From NCBI GenBank assembly GCA_902575965.1, contig CACGTM010000001.1, positions 62,001-126,000 of the forward strand: DNA of 64,000 nucleotides, in the 5' to 3' direction. The notes beneath the pieces were generated by a model. It worked only from the letters and a program-made list of their open reading frames with translations, was not told the DNA's origin and searched no databases. This document shows positions 40,473-51,161 of the stretch, one piece after another. Positions within the stretch are counted from its first letter, which is position 1, and every line of letters begins with the position of its first letter. The stretch comes from an uncultured Alphaproteobacteria bacterium (GTDB lineage: Bacteria; Pseudomonadota; Alphaproteobacteria; Rhodospirillales; Rhodospirillaceae). The position numbers were made by a program, and so were the translations under genes.

Positions 40473-41130
40473 ACTGCCTATTCTATATAGTTTTAGAAGA
40501 TGTCCTTATGCAATGAGAGCACGTATGGCTTTACTCATAAGCAACATAACTTGTGAGATAAGAGAGGTACGGTTATCAAATAAACCTTCAGAAATGTTAA
40601 CTTTATCGCCAAAGGGAACTGTTCCAGTCCTTCTTTTGGAGAATGGTTTAGTTTTAGATGAGAGTTTAGATATAATGTTTTGGGCCCTAGAGAGGAATGA
40701 TCCCAACAGCCTTCTGCAAGACTACTTGATTAATGAGAGTGAAAATAAAAAAATCCTAAATATGATTGATAATGACTTCAAATTTGCGCTTGATAGATAC
40801 AAATATCCGAATAGGTATGATGACATTGACCCGCTAAAATACAGAGATATTTGCGAGAATATACTTGTTAGCATTAATAATAAAATCAATGAATACAATT
40901 ATATATACGGTAAACATTTGTCTTTTCTTGATATGGCGGTTCTTCCATTTATTAGACAATTCAGAATTGCCAATCCGGTATGGTTTGATAATGAGATGTC
41001 CCAGATAAAAATAAAGTTCTGGCTTGAGAACTTTCTAAGTCTCACTACATTCAAGAATGTCATGATTAAGTACCCTGAATGGGTTAATGCAAGAGAAAAG
41101 ATTATTTTTCCAAATAATGGAGCAGTTTAA
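40465..41130 (+). CDS. Glutathione S-transferase-like protein
   Basis: LYSFRRCPYAMRARMALL; GTVPVLLLENGLVLDESLDIMFWAL. Confidence 0.8.
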   Translation: MTKLPILYSFRRCPYAMRARMALLISNITCEIREVRLSNKPSEMLTLSPKGTVPVLLLENGLVLDESLDIMFWALERNDPNSLLQDYLINESENKKILNMIDNDFKFALDRYKYPNRYDDIDPLKYRDICENILVSINNKINEYNYIYGKHLSFLDMAVLPFIRQFRIANPVWFDNEMSQIKIKFWLENFLSLTTFKNVMIKYPEWVNAREKIIFPNNGAV

Positions 41131-42182
41131 TGAAAAGTTTATTGATGCTAAGCATTTCTTTAATTTTTTTCTTCTTTTTAGGGTTCTGTAAATTTTCTTT
41201 AGCAAATTCACCTACTGAAACTTTTAGTGTTACGAAACGCCCATGGCAGGAAGTTGTTATAAGCGTTAGTAATCTGGAGAGGGCATCAGATTTTTTTATA
41301 AAAATTGGAAAGTACGTTGTTCTTCATGAGGGTGAGGTATCTAAAGAAGCTCTAAAATATTATGGATTAAGTAATGATTTTAAAGCTCATGAGATGTTGA
41401 TTAAAGAAAGAGATTCTTTGCACGGTTTTATTAGATTAATTAATTTTACTTCTAAGTATAAAAAGATGCCGATGAGGCCCGGAGCTAGAGCATGGGATAC
41501 AGGATGTTTCTTTAGTGTAATGCTTAGAATGAAGGGCATGGATCAGATTTATAAAGATGCAATAAATCTAGGATGGTGGACTGAAACTCCAATTATAAAT
41601 TACTCTGCTTTTGGTTCTAACCTAAAGATTATTATTTTCAAAGGTCCAGATGGCATACAAGTTTCTGGATATGAAAGATTATCTCCCCCATTGCCTGTTG
41701 AATTTGATGGGCTGGAAGTTTTTTCTCAGCCATTTAATATAATGCAAACTGTAAAAGATGCAGAAGTTACTAAGAGATTTTATATGGATACACTAGGCTT
41801 TAAGCTTTGGTATGATGGTAAACCGTTTGTTGGAAAACAAAAGGCGCTTCATCCCTTAGGGATTCCTTTTAGCTTAACAAACTCAACTAGATATAAGGCA
41901 AAGATTTTATTCCCAATGAAAGGTGAGTTTGGCAGAGTGGAAATGGTAGAGTTTATGGATTTAGAGGGTCTAGATTACAGTAAAAGCTGTGACGCTCCTA
42001 ATTTAGGCCTCTTGTCAATCAAATTTCCAGTAAAGGATATTATTCGGGCTAGGAAAACTATTCTTAATCGAACACCTGATCTAAATTTGGACATTAAGAG
42101 TATAAATGTTGTCCCTTACGGTGATATTCAAATTATATCTCTAAAGACACCAGATGGGGCAAATATTGAATTTTACAAGTAA
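41130..42182 (+). CDS. Exported VOC (glyoxalase/bleomycin) superfamily protein, two modules
   Basis: WQEVVISVSNLERASDFFIKIGKY; DAEVTKRFYMDTLGFKLWYDG; LKTPDGANIEFY. Confidence 0.7.
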   Translation: MKSLLMLSISLIFFFFLGFCKFSLANSPTETFSVTKRPWQEVVISVSNLERASDFFIKIGKYVVLHEGEVSKEALKYYGLSNDFKAHEMLIKERDSLHGFIRLINFTSKYKKMPMRPGARAWDTGCFFSVMLRMKGMDQIYKDAINLGWWTETPIINYSAFGSNLKIIIFKGPDGIQVSGYERLSPPLPVEFDGLEVFSQPFNIMQTVKDAEVTKRFYMDTLGFKLWYDGKPFVGKQKALHPLGIPFSLTNSTRYKAKILFPMKGEFGRVEMVEFMDLEGLDYSKSCDAPNLGLLSIKFPVKDIIRARKTILNRTPDLNLDIKSINVVPYGDIQIISLKTPDGANIEFYK

Positions 42183-42203
42183 ACTGCATAGCCCTTTAGG
42201 ATA

Positions 42204-43604
42204 ATGAGAAATTTAGTTTGGTTTAGAAATGACTTAAGAGTACTTGATAATCCCGCGCTTTATCACGCGTGCTCTGAGACAGGCGAAGTAGTGGGCTTAT
42301 ATTTTTTATGTGAAAAACAATGGCTTATACATGGTGATGCTGCCTGTAAAATAAACTTTTGGATAAGAAATCTCCAATGTTTGCAGACTTCTTTAAAGCT
42401 TCTAAATATACCCCTTATTGTAATAAAGGCTCCTCTATATCAAGATATTGAGAATAAAATTCTTAGTTTTGTTGATGAGCATAATATTACATCAGTTTAT
42501 TTTAATAATGAGTATGGTGTTAATGAGTTACGCAGGGATAGAAAAGTTTATTCTGTTCTCCTAAACAATCAAATTAATGTATCTAATTTTCATGAACAGA
42601 CCATACACACTCCAGGTACTCTAAAAACACAAGCAGGGGATAACTTTAAGGTCTATAGTCCCTTTAAAAGGTCATGGTTTAAAAATCTTAAGAAAGAACA
42701 TTTAGAAATCTTACCTGTTCCTAAAAGACAGAATAATAGCAGTTTTGAAACGTCTTCTTTAGCTCATTACCTTTCTTCATATACCTCAGACATTGATGAG
42801 TCTTTATGGCCGGCTGGTGAAGAATATATACATGATCATGTTGATAATTTTCTTTCACAAAAGGGAAGTTCATACAAGCTTAACAGAGATTATCCATCAT
42901 TAGATGCAACTTCTAAGTTATCACCATACTTAAATACAGGAGTAGTTTCTTCAAAGTGGTGTTTAAATAAAGCGCTTGAATATAATGGTATGAAACTTGA
43001 CTCTGGAGACAAGGGAATTGTTCATTGGGTTTCAGAAATATTGTGGAGAGAGTTTTATCGGCATATTATTTATAATTTTCCTAAAGTTTCAAAAAATAAA
43101 CCATTTGTGGATAAGACTTCAAAAATAAAGTGGAATCATGATGATTTTCTTTATCAAAAATGGGAAGATGGTAAAACTGGGATACCAATTGTAGATGCTG
43201 GAATGAGGCAGCTGAAGAAAACTGGTTGGATGCATAACAGAATAAGAATGATAACTGCGATGTTCTTAAGTAAAAATTTATTGATGGATTGGCAAAAGGG
43301 TGAAAAATATTTTATGCAAAACCTAATTGATGGGGACATAGCATCTAATAATGGTGGCTGGCAATGGAGTGCTTCAACAGGAACGGATGCTGCTCCTTAC
43401 TTTAGAATTATGAATCCTGTAAGTCAGTCAAAAAGATTTGACCCTAAAGGAACTTATATCAGGACTTGGGTTCATGAGTTAGAAAAATGTCCCTTAGAAG
43501 ATATCCATGAGCCTAAGAATCCTGAACAATATGGATACTATGAACCAATTGTAGATTTAAAACTCTCTAGGAAAAAAGCTATCGATGTATTCAGTAATTT
43601 ATAA
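42204..43604 (+). CDS. phrB: Deoxyribodipyrimidine photolyase
   Basis: LVWFRNDLRVLDNPAL; GIPIVDAGMRQLKKTGWMHNRIRMITAMFLSKNLLMDWQKGE..., NNGGWQWSASTGTDAAPYFRIMNP. Confidence 0.95.
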   Translation: MRNLVWFRNDLRVLDNPALYHACSETGEVVGLYFLCEKQWLIHGDAACKINFWIRNLQCLQTSLKLLNIPLIVIKAPLYQDIENKILSFVDEHNITSVYFNNEYGVNELRRDRKVYSVLLNNQINVSNFHEQTIHTPGTLKTQAGDNFKVYSPFKRSWFKNLKKEHLEILPVPKRQNNSSFETSSLAHYLSSYTSDIDESLWPAGEEYIHDHVDNFLSQKGSSYKLNRDYPSLDATSKLSPYLNTGVVSSKWCLNKALEYNGMKLDSGDKGIVHWVSEILWREFYRHIIYNFPKVSKNKPFVDKTSKIKWNHDDFLYQKWEDGKTGIPIVDAGMRQLKKTGWMHNRIRMITAMFLSKNLLMDWQKGEKYFMQNLIDGDIASNNGGWQWSASTGTDAAPYFRIMNPVSQSKRFDPKGTYIRTWVHELEKCPLEDIHEPKNPEQYGYYEPIVDLKLSRKKAIDVFSNL

Positions 43605-43795
43605 TAATCTATTCTTCACGTTTTTTTAAGGTAATTTAATGGACGTAAAGGCCTAGATTTTTTTAGAACCATCCTTTTTTTATGTATTTTTGGGTATAAA
43701 TTACTCTAAAGTCCTTTTTTTATTCTTTGTTAGGTATATATTTGTCTATAAACCATTTTTAATCAGTTCTTATTTTAATCAACAGAAGATGAAAT

Positions 43796-44992
43796 ATGCA
43801 AGAAAAACGGTCATTGCTCTCCATTGATGCTATTCCCAGGGAAACTCATGATGAGGCTTCGAGGCAGAAATATGTATCTTTTTTAAGAAAATTTATTATG
43901 AGTGATCTTTCTTCTGAGATGAAGGATTTCTACTTTAAGGATGTTTCTAAAGCTATTGTATATGATGATGCAAACAAGCAATCACAAACTGTTAAAATAA
44001 GAAGAGCCATGGAAAAGACGTTATTTTATAAAGTTTGGTCATCCTTAAGGTTTAACGCACAAGAGATGACATGGTCTTCTGTTCAGAACCAAGTTGAAAG
44101 ATCATTGCCTGACTTAGTTAAGGTTTCTAAAGATGCTGCTAAAATAAAAACGGATAAGGCTAGTCTAAGTTTGGATCCCAATCTTGAAGTTCCTAAATAT
44201 GTAAGTAAGTTGGACATTCATCAAATGCCGGGATGCTTTCATACCGAATATGTTTCAGGTGACGTTGCTGTCGGTGCTGTTTATGCACACGGAACTAAAG
44301 TTTTTGGTGGCGCTATGAAGAAATCTGCTAATCCGGGTAAAGGTGGTGTTGCTGATACAATTAGTAATTATTTAAAAATCAAATATCCTAACTTTAAGCC
44401 AAAAAGAATATTAGATATAGGATGTACAATTGGTTCTAATCTTCTCCCATATAAAAAAGTTTTTCCTGAAGCAGAATTATATGGCATAGATGTTGGTGCT
44501 CCTGTGCTAAGATATGGCCATGCACGGGCCGTTTCAATGAATATCCCAGTGCATTTTTCACAGCAGAATGCAGAAAAAACGAACTTTAGTGATGGTTTTT
44601 TTGATCTAATTGTTTCAAGTTTCTTCTTTCATGAAATCCCAACCAAATCTTCAAAGTTAGTAGTTAGGGAGATATACAGATTGCTTTCATCAAAGGGTAT
44701 AACTGTTCATATGGAACTTCCCTCTGTCCATGAGGTTGACCCATATTATAATTTCTATATTGACTGGGACGCTTATCATAATAATGAACCGCATTATGCT
44801 TCCTTTAGAAAACAGAATCCCATAGAACTTTTGGTTAACTCAGGTTTTAAAGAGGAAAACTCTTACATACTTCATCTTCCTGACAGGGGTGGAGTCAGTG
44901 ACCATGATTTTAGTAAAGCCGTAAAAGGAGATGGAAGCCCTCCTAAACATGGTAACTATTCTAGTTATTATTTTTTTGGTGCTTTAAAGTAA
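43796..44992 (+). CDS. SAM-dependent methyltransferase-like protein with unique N-terminal domain (tandem copy 1)
   Basis: RILDIGCTIGSNLLPYKKVFPEAELYGIDVG (motif I), FFDLIVSSFFFHEI; N-terminal HDEASRQKYVSFLRKFIM. Confidence 0.75.
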   Translation: MQEKRSLLSIDAIPRETHDEASRQKYVSFLRKFIMSDLSSEMKDFYFKDVSKAIVYDDANKQSQTVKIRRAMEKTLFYKVWSSLRFNAQEMTWSSVQNQVERSLPDLVKVSKDAAKIKTDKASLSLDPNLEVPKYVSKLDIHQMPGCFHTEYVSGDVAVGAVYAHGTKVFGGAMKKSANPGKGGVADTISNYLKIKYPNFKPKRILDIGCTIGSNLLPYKKVFPEAELYGIDVGAPVLRYGHARAVSMNIPVHFSQQNAEKTNFSDGFFDLIVSSFFFHEIPTKSSKLVVREIYRLLSSKGITVHMELPSVHEVDPYYNFYIDWDAYHNNEPHYASFRKQNPIELLVNSGFKEENSYILHLPDRGGVSDHDFSKAVKGDGSPPKHGNYSSYYFFGALK

Positions 44993-45017
44993 ATCTTTTA
45001 TAATTTGGAGGCGGCCA

Positions 45018-46199
45018 ATGACAAAAATAAAGAATATTGATGATTGTTATAATGCATCTCATGACGAAGCGTCACGTCAAGGTTATGTTTCTTTAATGAG
45101 AAAATTTATAATGAATGACATCTCCAAGTTAATGAGGCAAGATTATGATAAAGAGGTAAAGCCAGATTTTTTTAGTAAAGAGACTAGGTTTCCAAGCTCT
45201 GGAGAAGAAGTAAGGCAAAGTATTGAAAAAACTGAAATTTATAAGTTTTGGAGTTCTCTTAGATATAATGCTCAAGAAATGGTATGGGAGTCAGTAAGAA
45301 AGGGTGTTGAGAGAGAAATACCAAATTTAATTTCGATATATAATAATGCACTTAAAGATAAATCACGCTTGGCAACTCTTGAATTAAACAGTGATTTAGC
45401 AATGCCAGATTATGTCGCATTGCGAGATGTTCATCTAATGCCAGGTTGCTGGCAAAATGAATATACCAAAGATGACCTCTCTCAAGGAGCAATGTATGCT
45501 CATGGAGGATCGGTTTTTAGGGGCTCATTTATGCCAAGTAAAAAAAGAAGTGGAGTGGCTTCTTCAGTGAGTAAGTGGTTGTCCATAAGGTATCCAGATT
45601 TTAATCCTACTAATATCCTCGAACCTGGTTGTACAATTGGCAATAATCTCTTTCCTTACCTAGAGATTTATCCCAATGCAACTTTAAATGGTGTTGACTT
45701 AGCTGCTCCATGTTTGAGATATGCTTTTTCTAGAGCAGTAGAAAAGGGTATTAAGGCTAATTTTTACCAACAAAATGCAGAACAAATGAGTTTTGAGAAC
45801 GATTCATTTGATCTGATAGTTTCTAGCTTTTTCTTTCATGAGTTATCAGTGGACGCAACGAAAAAAGTTATTAAAGAATGTTATCGTGTTTTAGCTCCGG
45901 GGGGTATTTTGGTTAATATGGAACTACCATCATCATCTCAGGTTGACCCATATTATAATTTTTATTTAGATTGGGATAATGAGCATAACAATGAGCCTCA
46001 TTATAGGGACTTTAGGTCTCAGGACTTTCAGCAACTTTTAAATATTTCAGGTTTTGATTTTAATAATTGTTTTAATGTAACGATCCCAGACATAGGGGGC
46101 TCTTCTGCAAAGTATTTTAGTGATGTTGCTTTAGGTAAAACTGAACCGCCAAAGCATGGTAATTATACTTCTTGGTGTCTTTTTGGTGCAATAAAGTAA
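45018..46199 (+). CDS. SAM-dependent methyltransferase-like protein with unique N-terminal domain (tandem copy 2)
   Basis: NILEPGCTIGNNLFPYLEIYPNATLNGVDLAAPCLRYAFSRA; SHDEASRQGYVSLMRKFIMNDISKLMR; paralogous to copy 1 over full length. Confidence 0.75.
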   Translation: MTKIKNIDDCYNASHDEASRQGYVSLMRKFIMNDISKLMRQDYDKEVKPDFFSKETRFPSSGEEVRQSIEKTEIYKFWSSLRYNAQEMVWESVRKGVEREIPNLISIYNNALKDKSRLATLELNSDLAMPDYVALRDVHLMPGCWQNEYTKDDLSQGAMYAHGGSVFRGSFMPSKKRSGVASSVSKWLSIRYPDFNPTNILEPGCTIGNNLFPYLEIYPNATLNGVDLAAPCLRYAFSRAVEKGIKANFYQQNAEQMSFENDSFDLIVSSFFFHELSVDATKKVIKECYRVLAPGGILVNMELPSSSQVDPYYNFYLDWDNEHNNEPHYRDFRSQDFQQLLNISGFDFNNCFNVTIPDIGGSSAKYFSDVALGKTEPPKHGNYTSWCLFGAIK

Positions 46200-46253
46200 A
46201 TCTTTAATTATTTAGCAGATCAAATATCTTAAATAGATGGAATTTGATTAATT

Positions 46254-47528
46254 TTGATTAAAATTTTTTTTCTAATGCTTTCTGTAGTGCTTTTATATGG
46301 TTGCTCGAGTGGTTCTGAAAAGCCATTTAGAAAAATTGATGGTTATGCTCTTACAAAAACTATTTACGAGACGCCTCCCTCCTTTAACGCTTCTGAATTA
46401 CTACCTAAGTCTATACTTAGCGGGCCTCTTCATGATATTAGGGAAAAAGTAATAAACGATGGTTTAGAAAATGAATTTATTATTGATTCTGAATTTGGAG
46501 AATTTATTGCTCATAGAACAGATTTTGTATCTGAGAGAATTAGTGAAGTTTATGCTATAGATGAGCTGAATAAGGTTACAAGATCTGACGCATTTGCGCA
46601 GGGTATAGCAAAAGCAGCAACAAGCCCATTAAGGGCTATAAAGGGTTTATTTACAAGGCCAGGTAAAACCATTTCACAGACCATAAAAGGTGTTGGTTCA
46701 GTCTTCAAGCAGGCAGGTGAGCTGGTTAGGGGAAAAAGAAGTGAATTAGATGGATCTATTGCCAGAGAAATTGTAGGTTTTGGAGAAATTAAAAGGTCAA
46801 TTGCAGATGTATTAAATGTAGATGCATATTCTACAAATTCTACTCTCCAGGAAGGGATGGGTGAAGTTGCTTGGGCAGGTTATGCTGGAGGAGTAGGCTT
46901 GAGGCCTTTGACATCACAAATTGGTGGTGATGTTGGGTCTGCTATTTCAGGTCTAAAGAATACTCAAACTTTAAAGAGTTTTTATAATTCAAAATCACCA
47001 GAGATTCTAAGAACAAACAATCGTAAACTAATGGTAGAAATGGGGGTAAGTAAGGAAATTATTAACCAATTTCTTGATCACAAATGGGTTTCGCCTAGGC
47101 ATGAATCAGTCATGGTTGAAGTTTTATCTAACTTGAAAGAAGCGGATAACCAGGATGCTTTTTTCCTCCATGCATCTAGCTCAAAGGGAGAAGAAGATTC
47201 AATTTTTATGATGAGACTTGCAGAGGCAATTCTAGGGTTTGATCAAAATGTAGCAACAATCAAATATTTCAAAAGACTCAATGGCATTCTTATGATTTAT
47301 ACAATAGATGGCAGAGAAGTTGTTATACTTCCAGCTGATTTCCTAATTTGGAGTCTTGAGGCTAGTATAATAGCTGATCAATTCTCAAAAAATAATTTAA
47401 AGAGGGAGCTATGGTTAACTGGTTCTATAAGCAAAAGAGCTAGAATTGAGTTTGAGACTAGGGGCTGGAGTATAATCTTAAGTGAAGGATTGTTACTCCC
47501 TCGTCTACCTGCTAATAAAGGCGTTTAA
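46254..47528 (+). CDS. Lipoprotein of unknown function
   Basis: 424 aa, lipobox VVLLYGCSSG; TTG start; no recognisable domain. Confidence 0.65.
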   Translation: MIKIFFLMLSVVLLYGCSSGSEKPFRKIDGYALTKTIYETPPSFNASELLPKSILSGPLHDIREKVINDGLENEFIIDSEFGEFIAHRTDFVSERISEVYAIDELNKVTRSDAFAQGIAKAATSPLRAIKGLFTRPGKTISQTIKGVGSVFKQAGELVRGKRSELDGSIAREIVGFGEIKRSIADVLNVDAYSTNSTLQEGMGEVAWAGYAGGVGLRPLTSQIGGDVGSAISGLKNTQTLKSFYNSKSPEILRTNNRKLMVEMGVSKEIINQFLDHKWVSPRHESVMVEVLSNLKEADNQDAFFLHASSSKGEEDSIFMMRLAEAILGFDQNVATIKYFKRLNGILMIYTIDGREVVILPADFLIWSLEASIIADQFSKNNLKRELWLTGSISKRARIEFETRGWSIILSEGLLLPRLPANKGV

Positions 47529-47595
47529 AATATTTAAAAAGTCCTGTAAAATTATTACCCTTTAATATTTTTAATAAAAGAAATAAGAGAGATTT

Positions 47596-48330
47596 ATGAG
47601 TTCCCAAGATAATAAAAAAGACGCCTTATCAGAAGAAAAGCAAAAAAAAAGGGAAGATGAAGATAAGGTTGCTGTCGATTCTTTTCTTACTGAAATTGAG
47701 TCAGATATACGTGATGAGCAACTTCAAAAGCTTTGGTTAAAATATAGAAGTCTTTTTTTTGTATCTCTTGCTGTTTTAGTAATAGGTGTTGCCTCATACC
47801 AATTTTGGACCAAGTTAGAAAAAGATAGTATTTCCCAACAGGCAACAGTCTATGATAATGCATTAGCTCTCATGAATGCAGAGGATTTTGAGCCTGCTTT
47901 AGAGCTATTTTCACAGGTTAGTAATGATGGAGGGAATTATGCAGCACTTGCTGATTTACAAAGGGCTTCGATTCTTATTAATCAAGGAAAAAAAGAGGAT
48001 GCATTAAGTATTTATAGGTCTCTTGCAGATAAAAGAAATATTTCAGATAAATTTAAAAACCTTGCTCTTTTATTGGAGGTTTTGCACGGGGTTGAATTAA
48101 TGGATACTGAGTATTTATCGAATAATATATCTGATTTAACAAACCCTAGTAATCCATTTGTCTATAATGCTTTAGAGTTAAAAGCCTTAATTCAATATAA
48201 GAATGGTAATATTAATGGTGCAATAGATACCTTAAAGAACTTAATCAAAGATGAAAGAACACCGGTTGATATTTTACAAAGGGCAAATGAAGTGATAACA
48301 GTCTTAGAATCTGGCTACTCTAATTCTTGA
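47596..48330 (+). CDS. YfgM/TPR-like membrane-anchored protein
   Basis: Single TM followed by tetratricopeptide-like helices; immediately upstream of bamB-der. Confidence 0.75.
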   Translation: MSSQDNKKDALSEEKQKKREDEDKVAVDSFLTEIESDIRDEQLQKLWLKYRSLFFVSLAVLVIGVASYQFWTKLEKDSISQQATVYDNALALMNAEDFEPALELFSQVSNDGGNYAALADLQRASILINQGKKEDALSIYRSLADKRNISDKFKNLALLLEVLHGVELMDTEYLSNNISDLTNPSNPFVYNALELKALIQYKNGNINGAIDTLKNLIKDERTPVDILQRANEVITVLESGYSNS

Positions 48331-48407
48331 TATGTTAATGTCATCAGTATTATAGGTAATGTGTTTGTGTCTTTCTAGGCATAAAAAAAATAAAGTTCAG
48401 GGTCAAC

Positions 48408-49760
48408 ATGAAATCTAAATTTTTAAAAAATAGCTATATAAAACATATATGTCATATTTTATTTTCCGCCTTCATCTTATCAGGTTGTGAAACAGGACTA
48501 TTTGATAGTGGGCCTGATGAAGAAGAAGTTGCTGGAACTAGGATATCTGTTTTAGCTCTGGAAAGAGAACTTAGACCTAGTTTGAATGCTGTTGATACGC
48601 AGATTTATTTACCCGTTCCTGAGGATACAAAAGAGTGGTCGCAAGCTGGTGGCTTTTCTAATCATGCTATGCATCATCTAACAATTGGACCATCTCCAAG
48701 GGAATTATGGCGGGTTAATGCAGGTCCCAAGTCAACAGATAGGAATAGAAACCTTGGAGAGCCAGTTATTGCTGAAGGTAAGATATTTATTCTTGACTCC
48801 AAAGCTAGAGCCTTGGCGTATAATGCAAAGAACGGTAAATTGATATGGCGTAAAGGATTAGTTCCAAGAGAAGAAAAAGGAGCTAATTTTCTTGGTGGTG
48901 GATTAGCATATGAGAAGGGAAGAATTTTTGCATCTACTGGTTTTGCCTCTGTAGTTGCATTGGATGCTAGAAATGGAAATGAATTATGGAGGACACAGCT
49001 TCAAGCTCCCATGCGTGCGGCACCAACTATAAATGGCGGAAGAGTTGTTGTTGTAACAGTTGATAATCAGGTTCAAGCTATCTCTGCAAAAGATGGAAAA
49101 AGACTATGGACATATTCTGGAGTAGGAAATCAAACAATATTATTAAATTCTGGTTCTGTTGCAATTGATGGTGGGGTTGTAATTGCTCCTTTTACAAACG
49201 GTGAGATTGCAGCGCTTAGAGTTGATAATGGCTCAGTCCTATGGAGTGATTCTGTTATTGCTATAAGAAGGACAGAGGCTGCAGCAAGTATAACTGATAT
49301 AAGTGGAAGACCCGTGATTGATAGAGGAAGGGTATATGCCGTGGGGCATTCTGGGATACTTGTTGCGATTGATCTACGTACTGGACAGAGAATATGGGAT
49401 GTTCCGGTCCCAGGAGTCTTTCAACCATGGATAGCGGGTGATTTCTTGTATGCAACAACTATAGATTCTGAAATAGTTTGTGTTGATGTTAGGACTGGTC
49501 AGATTCTTTGGGTAACTCAACTGAGACGTTTTAAGGATATTAAAAATCAAGAAAAAAGAATTATTTGGACAGGTCCGTCAATTGTTGGTGATAGATTGTT
49601 GATTTTTGGGTCTAATAAAGTTGCTCTTTCAATTTCACCGTATACAGGTTCTGTTCTTGGAGAACTCCGTTTAAGAGCACCTGTTACAATTCCGCCCGTT
49701 TTTGCAAATTCAATGATGTATGTTTTTGATGATAATGGTGATTTAACAGCTTATCGTTAG
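48408..49760 (+). CDS. bamB: Outer-membrane assembly lipoprotein BamB
   Basis: Lipobox LSGCETG; repeated PQQ-like blades (NAKNGKLIWRKGL, DARNGNELWRTQL, DLRTGQRIWDVPV); next to der. Confidence 0.88.
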   Translation: MKSKFLKNSYIKHICHILFSAFILSGCETGLFDSGPDEEEVAGTRISVLALERELRPSLNAVDTQIYLPVPEDTKEWSQAGGFSNHAMHHLTIGPSPRELWRVNAGPKSTDRNRNLGEPVIAEGKIFILDSKARALAYNAKNGKLIWRKGLVPREEKGANFLGGGLAYEKGRIFASTGFASVVALDARNGNELWRTQLQAPMRAAPTINGGRVVVVTVDNQVQAISAKDGKRLWTYSGVGNQTILLNSGSVAIDGGVVIAPFTNGEIAALRVDNGSVLWSDSVIAIRRTEAAASITDISGRPVIDRGRVYAVGHSGILVAIDLRTGQRIWDVPVPGVFQPWIAGDFLYATTIDSEIVCVDVRTGQILWVTQLRRFKDIKNQEKRIIWTGPSIVGDRLLIFGSNKVALSISPYTGSVLGELRLRAPVTIPPVFANSMMYVFDDNGDLTAYR

Positions 49761-49787
49761 TTTTTGTCTTTCTAGGTTTTCCGTATT

Positions 49788-51149
49788 ATGTCAATCAATA
49801 TAATAATTGTTGGGCGTTCCAATGTTGGAAAGTCTACACTATTTAATCGTTTAGTTGGCAGACGTTTAGCCTTGGTTCACGACATACCTGGAGTTACAAG
49901 AGACTTAAGGGAAGGATACATAAAAAATACCAATGAGTTTTATAAGCTTAATGATACAGCTGGATTCGAAGACCTAAACAAATGTTTTTTGAATGATAAA
50001 ATCCAGAATAAAACTAAAGATTTTTTAAAAATATCCGATCTTGCCCTTCTTGTTGTTGACGGAAGAGCAGGTATAACAAAAGATGACCTCAACTGCTTAA
50101 GTCAAATAAGGAAAATCATAAGTAATATTATTCTTGTTGTTAATAAATGTGAAGGTATTGAATTTAAGCAGCATCTTAATGATTTTTATTCAATGGGACT
50201 AGGCAACCCTATCTTTATTTCTGCTGAACATGGAAATGGAATTGAAACCTTGCTAAATTCTATTAAAGTGCTGACAAGTCAGAAGAATTTAAACCAAAAA
50301 GAAGATATACCATCGCTTGAAACAAGTAATTATAAAAATGATTTACTTAAGTTGACTATTGTAGGAAGACCTAACACAGGGAAGTCAACATTATTTAATT
50401 ATTTAGTTGGAAGCCAGAGAGTAATAACTAGTAATGAACCAGGCGTAACACGAGATTCAATTCAACAACGGATTTCATTTGATGGGAGGTTTTTTGATTT
50501 AATTGATACAGCTGGGCTTAGAAGAAAATCCAAAGTAATCGATGTTGTTGAAAAATTGTCTGCTATGGATACGATTAAGTCTATAAAAGTTTCTGATATA
50601 GTTATTTTGTTAATAGATGCAACGAAATTTATTGATAAGCAGGATCTTACAATTGCTTCTTCTGTAATTTCAGAAGGAAGAGGGTTAATTATAGGTCTCA
50701 ATAAATGGGACTTAATTAATGACCAAGATTCTGTTCTTCGAAATGTAAAAGAAAGACTCAAAGAATCACTTTCACAAATTAAAGGTGTGGAAATCATTAC
50801 TCTTTCAAGTAAAACAGGATTAAGAGTTTCTGTTTTAATTGAGAAATCATATGATCTTTATAATTTATGGAGAATAAGGTTAGAGACTTCAAAACTCAAT
50901 AGATGGCTAGAAAGTGTTACCAGACTTAACCCTCCTCCATTATCTTCAAGAAAAAAGCGGGTAAGACTAAAATATATCACTCAAGTGAAGTCTAAACCCC
51001 CATCTTTTATTATTTTTACTACCAGCTCAAATGAAGTTTCTGAAAGTTATAAGAGATTTTTGAAGAATGATTTAATTAAACAATTTAACCTCCATGGTAT
51101 TCCAATAAAACTGGGTATTAGGAAGCAGAAGAATCCCTATGATAAATGA
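49788..51149 (+). CDS. der: Ribosome-biogenesis GTPase Der (EngA)
   Basis: Two G domains: GRSNVGKSTLFNRLVGRR and GRPNTGKSTLFNYLVGSQR; C-terminal KH-like domain. Confidence 0.95.
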   Translation: MSINIIIVGRSNVGKSTLFNRLVGRRLALVHDIPGVTRDLREGYIKNTNEFYKLNDTAGFEDLNKCFLNDKIQNKTKDFLKISDLALLVVDGRAGITKDDLNCLSQIRKIISNIILVVNKCEGIEFKQHLNDFYSMGLGNPIFISAEHGNGIETLLNSIKVLTSQKNLNQKEDIPSLETSNYKNDLLKLTIVGRPNTGKSTLFNYLVGSQRVITSNEPGVTRDSIQQRISFDGRFFDLIDTAGLRRKSKVIDVVEKLSAMDTIKSIKVSDIVILLIDATKFIDKQDLTIASSVISEGRGLIIGLNKWDLINDQDSVLRNVKERLKESLSQIKGVEIITLSSKTGLRVSVLIEKSYDLYNLWRIRLETSKLNRWLESVTRLNPPPLSSRKKRVRLKYITQVKSKPPSFIIFTTSSNEVSESYKRFLKNDLIKQFNLHGIPIKLGIRKQKNPYDK

Positions 51150-51161
51150 GTGAGTGAAGAT

